NCBI GenBank assembly: GCA_020048105.1
Contig: JAIFMW010000214.1
Span: 1 to 37,339, forward strand
DNA length: 37,339 bases
From: Deltaproteobacteria bacterium
GTDB taxonomy: Bacteria; Acidobacteriota; Holophagae; Holophagales; Holophagaceae
Reading direction: 5' to 3'
In this document: positions 1-8,488 of the stretch, in pieces
Layout: every line of letters begins with the position of its first letter
Numbering within the stretch: position 1 is the stretch's first letter
Program-made: the position numbers and the translations under genes
The notes under the pieces: generated by a model
What the model was told of the DNA's origin: nothing
Seen by the model: the letters and a program-made list of their open reading frames with translations, nothing else
Databases searched by the model: none

Positions 1-89
1 GCAGAGGCCACGCAAAACGGACCAAGCCTGTGGATGAGCTTCCACATCACGCTTCTTGGACGCGGGTTCAACTCCCGCCACCTCCACCA
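1..89 (+). ncRNA. ssrA: tmRNA (SsrA), 3' portion only; 5' part is outside the window
   Basis: Ends with GGACGCGGGTTCAACTCCCGCCACCTCCACCA, the canonical tmRNA T-arm/acceptor 3' end with encoded CCA, followed directly by a terminator. Confidence 0.9.
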
Positions 90-126
90 AAAATGGGAAG
101 ACCCCGAAAGGGGCCTTCCCATTTTT
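90..126 (+). terminator. Rho-independent terminator of tmRNA
   Basis: AAAATGGGAAG-A-CCCC-GAAA-GGGG-C-CTTCCCATTTTT hairpin with T-run directly after the tmRNA CCA. Confidence 0.9.
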
Positions 127-163
127 GATGGCTGATAAAAATACAGGAGTTGAACCCGGCGAA

Positions 164-239
164 GCGGGTGCGCAGGTAGGCGCCCATTTTGAAAGCCCGG
201 TGGGCTTTCAAAATGGATTAGCGCCGTGCGCAGACCCGC
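164..239. repeat. Long imperfect palindrome / REP-like cruciform element
   Basis: Perfect 15-bp inner arms CCATTTTGAAAGCCC / GGGCTTTCAAAATGG (184-198 / 202-216) with outer arms GCGGGTGCGCA / TGCGCAGACCCGC (164-174 / 227-239). Confidence 0.75.
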
Positions 240-368
240 GAGAGAGCCAAGGTGGTATTTGGTAGAGGGCCTTTTTCCCGCGGTAATTTCAATGACCCCT
301 CATCCAAGGCCTTTTTTGTGGGCCTTCCAGATTTCGCCCCCGCGATTCCGCGACTTCGGCACTCGCCT

Positions 369-1592
369 TCATCGCTCCAAGGCAAACGCCATCCAATACA
401 TGAACCCAAACATCCCCAGCAGCAGCACCCAAGAGGCCACGCGGGCAAAGTTGAAGGTCCATCCCAACCCCAGTCCTTTCGGCGCGAAGAGCCGGGGGTC
501 TGCGGGATCCCACAACACCGGCCCTTGGCCCCACTGATCCTGGGCGATGGGGGTAGCACTTTTGCGGGCCAGCCCCTGCCCCACGGCTGCACATAGATTT
601 AGGGCCGTTAAGCCCACTAGGATGGGAAGCAACTGCCCGTAAACCAAAAGGGCATGGCAGCCGAGGGACAATTCCAGGCCCAGCACCACCCAACCCCTCA
701 TCTGAACAGATGTTCGCTTCACTTCGCCATTGGAGAGCAGGATGGCCTCGCCGCAGAGCAGCGCCCAGGCCAGGAGAGGGACGCCAACCCACATCCAAAT
801 AGGCAGCGCAAGGCGGAACAAAAACAGCCCCATGAAACCACCCAGGGCCAGGAGGTCATAAGCAGAGAAGAGGCTGATCGGCTCGTGGGTCTCTTCCGCT
901 GGGTTATTGAGCCCGGGCCGGTAGGCCCTCAGATGAGCCACCCGAATCATGGGATCCAAGGAAGCGAGGATGATGCTGCCCAGTACCGTGAAAATAAGCA
1001 TGGGCGAAGGCAGCCAAAGGGTGACCGCCTGGAAAAGGCCTGCCGCCACCAGGTACCGCCCCGCGCTCCGATAGATGGTGCGCCACTCCGCCCGTCGCTC
1101 TGGGGTTGGGGCCGTGAGCGGGTTGGGTTCCATGCGGGGCAATAAATTGCCCGCCACCATGAAACCCAGTGCTAATCCGAGGAAGGGCAACCGGGGCAGG
1201 CCAGTGTCCTGCCCCTGGGACTTCAGGAGAAGGGCAATGTGGATCCCACTGAGCACCGTCACGACCAACCAGCGGAGCTGCCGGCGGATGGGTGCCGAGA
1301 GGTGAAAACCACTCATGGAATCCAGGCCCCAGCGGCTGACGCCGAGCAAAACCACATATATCAGCACGGTGGCCGCGGGCAGCGGCAGCACGAGGCTCAG
1401 TGGCGAACCCCAGCCATCGGCCTGCCCCGATAAGCCCCAATGGAGGGGCACCAGCTTAGGGATTTTCGGCAATAGCCAAAGCCCCAGGGTCCAATCCGCG
1501 GCCATGAGCACCCACAGCGGCCAGTCCCGAATCAGCCCTTGGGTATCCGGTCTTCCGCCTTCCCATCCTGCTGAAAGAAGTTCATCAGCCAT
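369..1592 (-). CDS. SdpI-like / DUF1648 multi-pass membrane protein
   Basis: N-terminal LPKIPKLVPLHWGLSGQADGWGS (DUF1648-like) followed by many TM segments; directly downstream of an ArsR-type regulator as in sdpRI. Start could be 1592 (good AGGAGG) or about 1505. Confidence 0.75.
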   Translation of the reverse strand: MADELLSAGWEGGRPDTQGLIRDWPLWVLMAADWTLGLWLLPKIPKLVPLHWGLSGQADGWGSPLSLVLPLPAATVLIYVVLLGVSRWGLDSMSGFHLSAPIRRQLRWLVVTVLSGIHIALLLKSQGQDTGLPRLPFLGLALGFMVAGNLLPRMEPNPLTAPTPERRAEWRTIYRSAGRYLVAAGLFQAVTLWLPSPMLIFTVLGSIILASLDPMIRVAHLRAYRPGLNNPAEETHEPISLFSAYDLLALGGFMGLFLFRLALPIWMWVGVPLLAWALLCGEAILLSNGEVKRTSVQMRGWVVLGLELSLGCHALLVYGQLLPILVGLTALNLCAAVGQGLARKSATPIAQDQWGQGPVLWDPADPRLFAPKGLGLGWTFNFARVASWVLLLGMFGFMYWMAFALER

Positions 1593-1831
1593 TGCATTGC
1601 CTCCTGAAACACAGTCGTATCTAGTGTGTAGACCTGGTTTTGCCCCTGACGTCGCACCCGCACCAGCCCGGCCTGCTTAAGCAGACTCAAGTGATGGGAG
1701 ACGCTGGCCTTGGTCATGGGCAGTCCCTCGGCCAGTTCGCCAGCGTTCAGATCCCCCGCCCGCAGACGCTCCAGCATGGAGCGACGAGTTGGATCGGAGA
1801 GGGCCTTGAAAACGATTGAGGAGTATTCCAT
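1532..1831 (-). CDS. ArsR/SdpR-family winged-helix transcriptional repressor
   Basis: FKALSDPTRRSMLERLRAGDLNAGELAEGLPMTKASVSHHLSLLKQAGLVRVRRQGQNQVYTL is a classical ArsR HTH. Confidence 0.9.
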   Translation of the reverse strand: MEYSSIVFKALSDPTRRSMLERLRAGDLNAGELAEGLPMTKASVSHHLSLLKQAGLVRVRRQGQNQVYTLDTTVFQEAMQWLMNFFQQDGKAEDRIPKG

Positions 1832-1924
1832 GAAGGAAGGATACGATATTTAGGCAATCTTCTAATTATTATTTTCGAAAGCGTGGCAAAACGCGTGCGG
1901 TCATGGAATCCCATTTATCCCCAG

Positions 1925-2524
1925 CTAATCCACCCGCTTGCGAGCCACCACCAGGAATTCCCGACCCGCGCGCTTGGGATGGCTGCGGGTCGCAGGCCCA
2001 AGGTAGAGAATCTCAAACCAAGGCTCGGCTAACTTCCGGAGTTCCTCCATGGGAATGGAAAAGGGAGGGCAGGTTTCGCCAGTCACGGTGTGAAAGAAGG
2101 CACCCAGCCAAAGTCCCTGCGGTTGCAGACGGCGGGCGCAGGCGGCGATGTAGCGAGCACGGGTGGGTGGATCCATGGCCACAAAACAGGTGTGATCGAA
2201 GATCATTTCGAAAACGGTTTCCGACGGGGCGAACCAGTCTTCCAAGCGCCACAACACCTGATCTCCATAGCGCTCTTGGGCACCCAGAATGGCGGCTGGC
2301 GCGAAATCAAGGCCTGTGACCTGGAAGCCCAGGGCATTCAAACCGGCGGCGTCGTGACCGAATCCGCAACCAGGCACCGCCACCGTGGGGCCAACCGCCA
2401 AGCCCAACCCCATGGTCAGTTCGAGTAGCTCGGAAAGAAGCGGAGTGGGGCGATTCAGATCCCAACCGAGCCGAGACTCAGCTTCGTAGATGGCTTGCCA
2501 GAACGAGGGATCCAGGTTGGACAT
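1925..2524 (-). CDS. TPMT-like SAM-dependent methyltransferase
   Basis: MSNLDPSFWQAIYEAESRLGWDLNRPTPLL...VAVPGCGFGHDAAGLNALGFQVTGLDFAPAAI...; start trimmed from the 303-aa ORF to the Met beginning the conserved region. Confidence 0.8.
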   Translation of the reverse strand: MSNLDPSFWQAIYEAESRLGWDLNRPTPLLSELLELTMGLGLAVGPTVAVPGCGFGHDAAGLNALGFQVTGLDFAPAAILGAQERYGDQVLWRLEDWFAPSETVFEMIFDHTCFVAMDPPTRARYIAACARRLQPQGLWLGAFFHTVTGETCPPFSIPMEELRKLAEPWFEILYLGPATRSHPKRAGREFLVVARKRVD

Positions 2525-2713
2525 GCCTCCAGTGAACCATTGGAGGGGCCATTGGCTTGAGGTGAAATTGATGTCGCGACAGGCACCTGCGCCACGCTCA
2601 AACGAGCTTTCGGGCCCGGACCCCACGTGGCGCACCGAACCGTTGCAGCAAGGGACACTATGCTTAGGTGCCACCGGAGCCCACGTCCGGACCTCACCCA
2701 CAAGGAGCCTCCC

Positions 2714-4285
2714 ATGGGCGCGATGAAGACCCCTGGTGTCTATGTTGTCGAGAAGAACGCCTTCCCCAATTCCGTCGTGGAAGTCGCCACGGCCGTGCCG
2801 GCCTTCATCGGACACACGGCCATGGCGAATAATCACGGCAGGTCACTGACGAATAAGCCCTGGCGCATTTGCTCAATGTCGGAGTTCCAGCAGTTTTTCG
2901 GGGGTGGGCCTTCGCCCCGCTTCAGGATCGAGGAAATTGGGCCGACCGAACCAGCGATTCGACCCGGTAAACCCGACTTCACGCTGGGGGCAGTAGGCTA
3001 TGAGATCGATCAAATCCCCGGCAAAGAGGGCGGATCGTATCTCTTCCATCGGAGCCTGTGCCACTTTTTCCAGAATGGCGGCGGCCCTTGCTACATCGTG
3101 TCGGTGGGCGATTACAGCCAAGATCTGGATCTGAATGCCTTCAAAGCCGGAGTGGATGCCCTGGTCAAAGAGCAAGAACCCACCCTGCTTGTGATTCCGG
3201 AAGCCGTTCTCTTCACGCAATCGGAATGCATCGAACTCCAGCAAGCCATGCTCACCCATTGCGGCGGCACGATGAAGAACCGCATGGCGATCCTGGATAT
3301 TTGGGGCGGAGATAAGGAGCGAACGGATTTCAGCGGTGACCCCGTCAACGCCTTTCGAAAAGCCCTTGGCCAAGACTTCGTGAGCTTTGGCGCGGCTTAC
3401 TACCCCTGGCTCCACACCACCATGATGGGCGATAAGAATCTCAACCATGAGCTGGTGGAAAATCTAACCCTTTTGAAGGCCCTCCTGCGAATCGACCTCG
3501 GCCTGTCGGATGAAAAGCCTGACACAACGGAAACCCGACTCCTTGAGTTGTGGCAGGCCCTTGAGGATTTGGAAACGACCGGGTCAGCCCTTCGCTCTTC
3601 GGGTGAAGCCCAGATCCTTCCGCAGCACCCGGCGAAGCTGCACCAAACCCTGCTCAACGCGAGCCATCTCTACATCACCATCCTTGGCGTGATCAAACAC
3701 AAACTCAATGTACTTCCCCCGAGTGCAGCCATGGCCGGCGTCTACACCATGGTGGACAATACCCGCGGCGTCTGGAAGGCACCGGCCAACGTGAGTTTGA
3801 ATGGCGTGGTCACCCCTGCCGTGCCCCTCTCCGCCGAAGACCAGGAGGATCTCAGCGTTTCGGCCCAAGGCCAATCGATCAATGCCATTCGCAGCTTCGT
3901 CGGTGAGGGTGTGTTGGTTTGGGGTGCCCGCACCCTCGATGGAAACAGCCTAGATTGGCGCTACATCAACGTGCGCCGCACCATGATCATGCTCGAAGAG
4001 TCCTGCCGCCTAGCCGCTCGGGCTATGGTCTTTGAGCCGAATGTGGCCACAACCTGGAGCTCGATCCGCACCATGACCGAAGCCTTTTTAACGAACATCT
4101 GGAAACGCGGTGGGTTGGCAGGTGCTGGGCCCGAAGATGCCTTCAGCGTGCAGGTTGGCCTAGGAGAGACCATGACCGCCGAGGACATTTTGGAAGGCAT
4201 TCTGCGCGTCACAGTGCGGGTGGCCCTCTCGCGCCCCGCCGAATTCATCGAGATTACCTTTCAGCAACCAATGCAAAAAAACTAA
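2714..4285 (+). CDS. Contractile tail sheath protein (phage tail / eCIS-like)
   Basis: N-terminal MKTPGVYVVEKNAFPNSVVEVATAVPAFIGHT and C-terminal FEPNVATTWSSIRTMTEAFLTNIWKRGGLAG...RVALSRPAEFIEITFQQ match sheath-family signatures; AAGGAG upstream of ATG at 2714. Confidence 0.85.
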   Translation: MGAMKTPGVYVVEKNAFPNSVVEVATAVPAFIGHTAMANNHGRSLTNKPWRICSMSEFQQFFGGGPSPRFRIEEIGPTEPAIRPGKPDFTLGAVGYEIDQIPGKEGGSYLFHRSLCHFFQNGGGPCYIVSVGDYSQDLDLNAFKAGVDALVKEQEPTLLVIPEAVLFTQSECIELQQAMLTHCGGTMKNRMAILDIWGGDKERTDFSGDPVNAFRKALGQDFVSFGAAYYPWLHTTMMGDKNLNHELVENLTLLKALLRIDLGLSDEKPDTTETRLLELWQALEDLETTGSALRSSGEAQILPQHPAKLHQTLLNASHLYITILGVIKHKLNVLPPSAAMAGVYTMVDNTRGVWKAPANVSLNGVVTPAVPLSAEDQEDLSVSAQGQSINAIRSFVGEGVLVWGARTLDGNSLDWRYINVRRTMIMLEESCRLAARAMVFEPNVATTWSSIRTMTEAFLTNIWKRGGLAGAGPEDAFSVQVGLGETMTAEDILEGILRVTVRVALSRPAEFIEITFQQPMQKN

Positions 4286-4375
4286 CCCGGCCCAAGCGAT
4301 CGCCGAGGCAGCGTAGCCTTAAAATCAATTTGGTATTGCTTTTGAGTTCCACCCTTCCTTTCTTGAGAGTTCCCC

Positions 4376-5326
4376 TTGAAACCTCCCGAATCAGCGCCAC
4401 AAGCTCATAGCCACCTCTTTGATTCTGGCAATCAGGCAGGAGAACGGGGCACCCGACTCGTCATCCTCATCACCGTTCTCACGATGGTGGTGGAGGTGCT
4501 AGCTGGGTGGTGGTTCAACTCCATGGCCTTGCTCGCAGACGGCTGGCACATGAGTTCCCACGCCGTGGCCATTGGGCTGAGCGCCTTGGCCTATGCCATG
4601 GCGCGGCGCCATGCCAACGATCATCGCTTCGCCTTTGGCACTTGGAAAATCGAGATTCTAGGAGGCTTTGCGAGTGCCTTGTTTCTTCTGGGCGTGGCTG
4701 CCTGGATGGTTTTTGGATCCGTGGAGCGACTCCTCGCGCCAAAGCCGATTCATTTCAAAGAAGCAATGATCGTGGCCATCCTGGGCCTGCTGGTGAATGT
4801 CGGCTGCGCCTTCATCCTTGGCAACGCCCACGATCACGATCATGGCCACCCTGCAGACTCCAAAAATCATCATCACGATTTAAATCTTCACTCCGCCTAC
4901 ATCCACGTCATTACCGATGCCGCCACTTCCGTGCTGGCCATTGCCGCCCTGGCCGGTGGGATGCTCTTCGGATGGTCCTGGCTGGACCCAGCTATGGGTT
5001 TTGCGGGCGCCATCCTGGTAGCGGTTTGGGCCAAGGGACTTCTTCGCGACACAACCCGCATCCTGCTCGATGCGGAGATGGATCATCCGGTGGTCGAAGA
5101 GATCCGGGAAGCCATCACCACCCACCCAGAGTGGGGCTCCCTCGCGGAGATTCTTGATTTGCATGTGTGGCGGGTGGGTCGAAACAAGTTTGCCTGCATC
5201 CTTTCGCTGGCCACCGATCGACCGAATGTCGATGCCGAGACCGTGAAACAGTGCCTCTCCATCCACGAGGAAATCGTTCACATCACCGTCGAAATTCGGC
5301 GACTCGATGGGGTTGAACACGGGTAG
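4376..5326 (+). CDS. dmeF: Cation diffusion facilitator, DmeF-like Co/Ni efflux transporter
   Basis: CDF motifs ALLADGWHMSSHAVAIGLSALAY, HSAYIHVITDAATSVLAI, His-rich loop HDHDHGHPADSKNHHH; TTG start. Confidence 0.85.
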   Translation: MKPPESAPQAHSHLFDSGNQAGERGTRLVILITVLTMVVEVLAGWWFNSMALLADGWHMSSHAVAIGLSALAYAMARRHANDHRFAFGTWKIEILGGFASALFLLGVAAWMVFGSVERLLAPKPIHFKEAMIVAILGLLVNVGCAFILGNAHDHDHGHPADSKNHHHDLNLHSAYIHVITDAATSVLAIAALAGGMLFGWSWLDPAMGFAGAILVAVWAKGLLRDTTRILLDAEMDHPVVEEIREAITTHPEWGSLAEILDLHVWRVGRNKFACILSLATDRPNVDAETVKQCLSIHEEIVHITVEIRRLDGVEHG

Positions 5327-5651
5327 ACGAAATCCGACGCAACAACCAATAGGGCTAGAATTAGCTTGTTTTTCTAAGAGCCGATGCGCATCACCTTTTC
5401 AAACACCTAGGATCCTGCGTGGGTAAATCCCGAGGAACCGCCCGATGCGGATTCGATAATCGGACCGTAGGATCTTGCATATACACCGTCATCACCAAAG
5501 ATTTGCCAGTCGGTTCCGAACAGGGTTGCGCCTCGATCAGCCTCTGCCCCTTTCGGGGTTCATCAGGGTCTGTTTTCGTTCTGGCGCAAGCCGCACCAAA
5601 CTTTGAAAACAGGCCATAGTAATAACCTTTGGTGAATCGCAATATTCCGGT

Positions 5652-6629
5652 TCACGCCTGCATGATTAGGTAGGCCAAATAGCCCCCGTAGCTACCGAGC
5701 AGCAGGGCACCCTCCCAGCGGCGGATGGTGCGCTCCGTGCGCAGGAGCAGCAGCCCTATTAGGGTGATCAAGGCCAGGGCGAGGAGGTCTGGGTTGACCA
5801 GGGTGGGTAGGGCCACAAGCTTTCCTGGGAGGCCCGCAAGCCCTAGGCACAGAAAGATATTAAAGATGTTCGACCCGACGACATTGCCCACGGCCATGTC
5901 GGTGTGCCCCCTCCAGGCGGCCACGATGGAAGTGGCAAGCTCCGGTATGGAAGTGCCAACGGCTACGATGGTGAGGCCGATCAGGCGCTCACTCATACCT
6001 AGCCTGAGAGCCAGCCCTGAGGCTCCCTGCACCAGGAAATGGCCTCCCACGACGAGAAGGGCAAAGCCTACGGCGATCAAGGTTGAGAGACGGGCCAGGG
6101 ACCCCCCAGTTGGGGCTCCGGCACTTTCTGCGGCGGCTTCGGTTACAGCAAGACGACTATCGGTCTGTGAGTCTTTCCGAGCGCGCAGCACCATCCACAC
6201 GCTGTAGGTGAACGCCAACCCGAGGAGCAGTGCCGCCTCCCAGGTGGCGATTTGTCCGTTTCCGAGCATCAGCAACAGAACGAGGGATGCCACCAGCAGC
6301 ACGGGGACATCCCCCCGGGCCATGCTGCGGGGCACGGGGGCGGGTCGGAGGAGGGCCGTGAGGCCTAGGATCAGGCCCAGATTGGCGATGTTGCTACCGA
6401 TGACATTGCCCACCGCCAGCTCGCCATGGCCGGTCCAGCCTGCCTGGGTGCCCACAACGACCTCTGGCGCGGAAGTGCCGTAGGCCACGACTGTCAAACC
6501 GATGATGAGGGGGGAAACGCCCAGGCGCCGGGCCAAGCCGGCGCCCCCACGCACCAACCATTCCGCACCGAGGTAGAGCAAGGCTGCTCCTCCCAAAATC
6601 ATGGTGCTCATTCCCAGCAGTCCTGACAT
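5652..6629 (-). CDS. Calcium/sodium antiporter (CaCA family, YrbG-like)
   Basis: Two alpha repeats: VVAYGTSAPEVVVGTQAGWTGHGELAVGNVIGSNIANLGLILG and VAVGTSIPELATSIVAAWRGHTDMAVGNVVGSNIFNIFLCLG. Confidence 0.92.
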   Translation of the reverse strand: MSGLLGMSTMILGGAALLYLGAEWLVRGGAGLARRLGVSPLIIGLTVVAYGTSAPEVVVGTQAGWTGHGELAVGNVIGSNIANLGLILGLTALLRPAPVPRSMARGDVPVLLVASLVLLLMLGNGQIATWEAALLLGLAFTYSVWMVLRARKDSQTDSRLAVTEAAAESAGAPTGGSLARLSTLIAVGFALLVVGGHFLVQGASGLALRLGMSERLIGLTIVAVGTSIPELATSIVAAWRGHTDMAVGNVVGSNIFNIFLCLGLAGLPGKLVALPTLVNPDLLALALITLIGLLLLRTERTIRRWEGALLLGSYGGYLAYLIMQA

Positions 6630-6674
6630 GGCTATTGGCCTCCCTCCCTGCTGCAGTGAATTCCAAAATCGCCC

Positions 6675-6708
6675 CGGGGGGAAGCACCCACATGGATGCC
6701 TCCCCCCG
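6675..6708. other. Intergenic hairpin between the SPFH gene and the CaCA gene
   Basis: CGGGGGGAAGCA / TGCCTCCCCCCG 12-bp arms with one mismatch; no clear T-run. Confidence 0.5.
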
Positions 6709-6745
6709 AAGTCAAGTCATCGAGAAAAGGGTTTGCCCGCCCGCC

Positions 6746-7738
6746 TCAGCTCTCAGTGTTGGGCATGGGCCGCACCAGCACTGGTGCCTTGGGTGCAGGT
6801 TGGGCTGGTGCGGCAGCAGGGACAACGGGAGCGGTTTGATGCTTGAAGATTTCAGCGACCGCGCCCAGGGATGCCAGGGCTCCCCCAATTTCCGTGGGCA
6901 GGAAGATCTTGGTGGCCTGGCCGTCCGCCACTTTTTCAAGGGCTTCGAGGCTGCGGATCGCGATGATGGCAGCATCGGGTTTACCGGCGTGAATGGCGTT
7001 GAACACGGTCTCGATGCGGAATTTCTCGGAATCCGCAAGCGTGCGCACGGCCTGGGCCTGACCCTCGGCTCGGATGACGGCGCCTTGGCGATCGCCTTCA
7101 GCTCGCAGGATTTGGCTTTCGCGTTCGCCCTCAGCCTTGAGGATCGCGCTCTGCTTAAATCCTTCAGATTCCAGAATGGCGGCGCGCTTTTCTCGTTCGG
7201 CCTTCATCTGCTTGGACATGGCGTTGGTGATATCGGCGGGGGGTTCAATCTTCTGGATCTCGACACGTACAACCTTCACGCCCCATTCATCCGTGGCCTC
7301 ATCCAGCACCTGGCGCAACTGGGAATTGATCTTCTCCCGGCTCGACAGGGTTTGATCCAGCTCCATCTCGCCCACGATGTTGCGCAGGTTGGTCTGCGCA
7401 AGCTTTACGGCCGCGTACTGGAAATTGACGATGTTGTAGATCACGCGCACCGGGTCGGTGATGCGGAAATAGATAACGGCGTCCACCGTGACAGCAGCAT
7501 TGTCCTTGGTGATCACCTCCTGAGGCGGCACGTCGATAACCTGCTCGCGGGTATCCACCTTCGTAATGGCCTGAAAGAAGGGCATCACGAAGGTGAGCCC
7601 CGGTTCCCGAGGCGGTGCGGAATATTTGCCAAGGGTTTCCACCACTGCCTTTTCAAAGGGCCGAATGATGTGCAGCGCCTTGGCCGCCAGAATCAGCAGG
7701 AAAAAGGCACCGATGAGCAGAAAGAACAGTTCAGGCAT
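6746..7738 (-). CDS. SPFH/Band-7 (stomatin/QmcA-like) membrane protein
   Basis: IRPFEKAVVETLGKYSAPPREPGLTFVMPFFQAITKVDTREQVIDVPPQEVITKDNAAVTVDAVIYFRITDP; Ala/Glu-rich coiled coil. Confidence 0.9.
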   Translation of the reverse strand: MPELFFLLIGAFFLLILAAKALHIIRPFEKAVVETLGKYSAPPREPGLTFVMPFFQAITKVDTREQVIDVPPQEVITKDNAAVTVDAVIYFRITDPVRVIYNIVNFQYAAVKLAQTNLRNIVGEMELDQTLSSREKINSQLRQVLDEATDEWGVKVVRVEIQKIEPPADITNAMSKQMKAEREKRAAILESEGFKQSAILKAEGERESQILRAEGDRQGAVIRAEGQAQAVRTLADSEKFRIETVFNAIHAGKPDAAIIAIRSLEALEKVADGQATKIFLPTEIGGALASLGAVAEIFKHQTAPVVPAAAPAQPAPKAPVLVRPMPNTES

Positions 7739-8195
7739 GGCTGGGCTCCTTAGGTGAAACGAGTTCAGAAGGAATTGTTACCCGAAGGCGGGTTCCTTGG
7801 ACTTCGAGGATCTGCACCCAGGTGTCCGCGGGTATATGGTCTTCAGCCATGGCCCGCCATAGGGCACCATTCTCAAGCCGGACTTGCCCTTTCCCCGTCT
7901 CAGGGTCCAGTGCTTCGATCACCCGAGCTCGCTGCCCGGCCAAGGCATCAAGCCCCACAGGGCTGGAGGGCATGTGTTTCATCCATCGGCGAGCGAGCGG
8001 CGCCACGACTAGAACAAGCGTCGCGGAACTGCCGAAAAAAATCACCCAGGCCCATCCCGGCCCCACACCCAGCCATGTGGCTAAGCCTGCCAGGAGGGCT
8101 CCTGCAGCCATGCAGGCGAAAAAGAAGAGGCCCGGGGTGATCATTTCAATCAGGAACAGAATCAGGGCCGCTAAAACCCACCATATGGCTGACAT
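7731..8195 (-). CDS. NfeD-family protein
   Basis: MSAIWWVLAALILFLIEMITPGLFFFACMAAGALLAG...LVVAPLARRW...GLDALAGQRARVIEALDPETGKGQVRLENGALWRA; overlaps the SPFH gene as in NfeD/SPFH pairs. GGAG 6 nt upstream of ATG. Confidence 0.88.
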   Translation of the reverse strand: MSAIWWVLAALILFLIEMITPGLFFFACMAAGALLAGLATWLGVGPGWAWVIFFGSSATLVLVVAPLARRWMKHMPSSPVGLDALAGQRARVIEALDPETGKGQVRLENGALWRAMAEDHIPADTWVQILEVQGTRLRVTIPSELVSPKEPSHA

Positions 8196-8422
8196 CGTCA
8201 TCTCCAGTCTCTGAACAACTTTTGAATAGATCCTAACCGTCGTTTCCATTGCAGCACAGGTTCTGTCCTCATGTTTCGAATGCATCAGTCTCGAACTGGA
8301 CGTCGTCGAATAGCTCTCTCTTCTGCGGGCGGTAGATCTTCGCCCCAACACCCCGGTCGTCCGAATTGACAGATTTCAATTCAATCTAGTCCCGACACTG
8401 GGTGTCACAGCGATGTGAAATT

Positions 8423-8459
8423 ACGAAGCTCTTCGTTGACAACTACGAATCGATTCGTA
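8423..8459. promoter_or_regulatory. Tandem BlaI-type operator dyads overlapping a TTGACA promoter
   Basis: ACGAAG-CT-CTTCGT (8423-8436) and ACGAAT-CG-ATTCGT (8445-8458; perfect 16-bp palindrome TACGAATCGATTCGTA at 8444-8459); TTGACA at 8436-8441. Confidence 0.7.
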
Positions 8460-8488
8460 AACTACCTTCAGTTCTCCCAGGAGTGCCC

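Noticed and set aside
1-300. Genomic island boundary at tmRNA
   Set aside because: No integrase and no direct-repeat copy of the tmRNA 3' end in the window; genes that follow look like ordinary chromosome.
2525-2836. N-terminal 104-aa extension of the methyltransferase ORF
   Set aside because: Unconserved-looking and overlaps the tail-sheath start; the Met at 2524 directly precedes the conserved TPMT-like sequence.
5535-5575. Hammerhead-ribozyme-like core (minus strand CTGATGA ... GAAA)
   Set aside because: The GAAA is the tetraloop of a CCCC/GGGG hairpin, and the post-stem-II GAAA and cleavage-site arrangement are missing.
5391-5642. 83-aa minus and 66-aa plus ORFs in the 5327-5651 gap
   Set aside because: They overlap on opposite strands, lack convincing ribosome sites and show no protein-family character.
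6635-7753. 372-aa + strand ORF
   Set aside because: It is antisense to the clearly coding SPFH gene (6746-7738, -) and has no recognisable protein character; a codon-bias shadow ORF.
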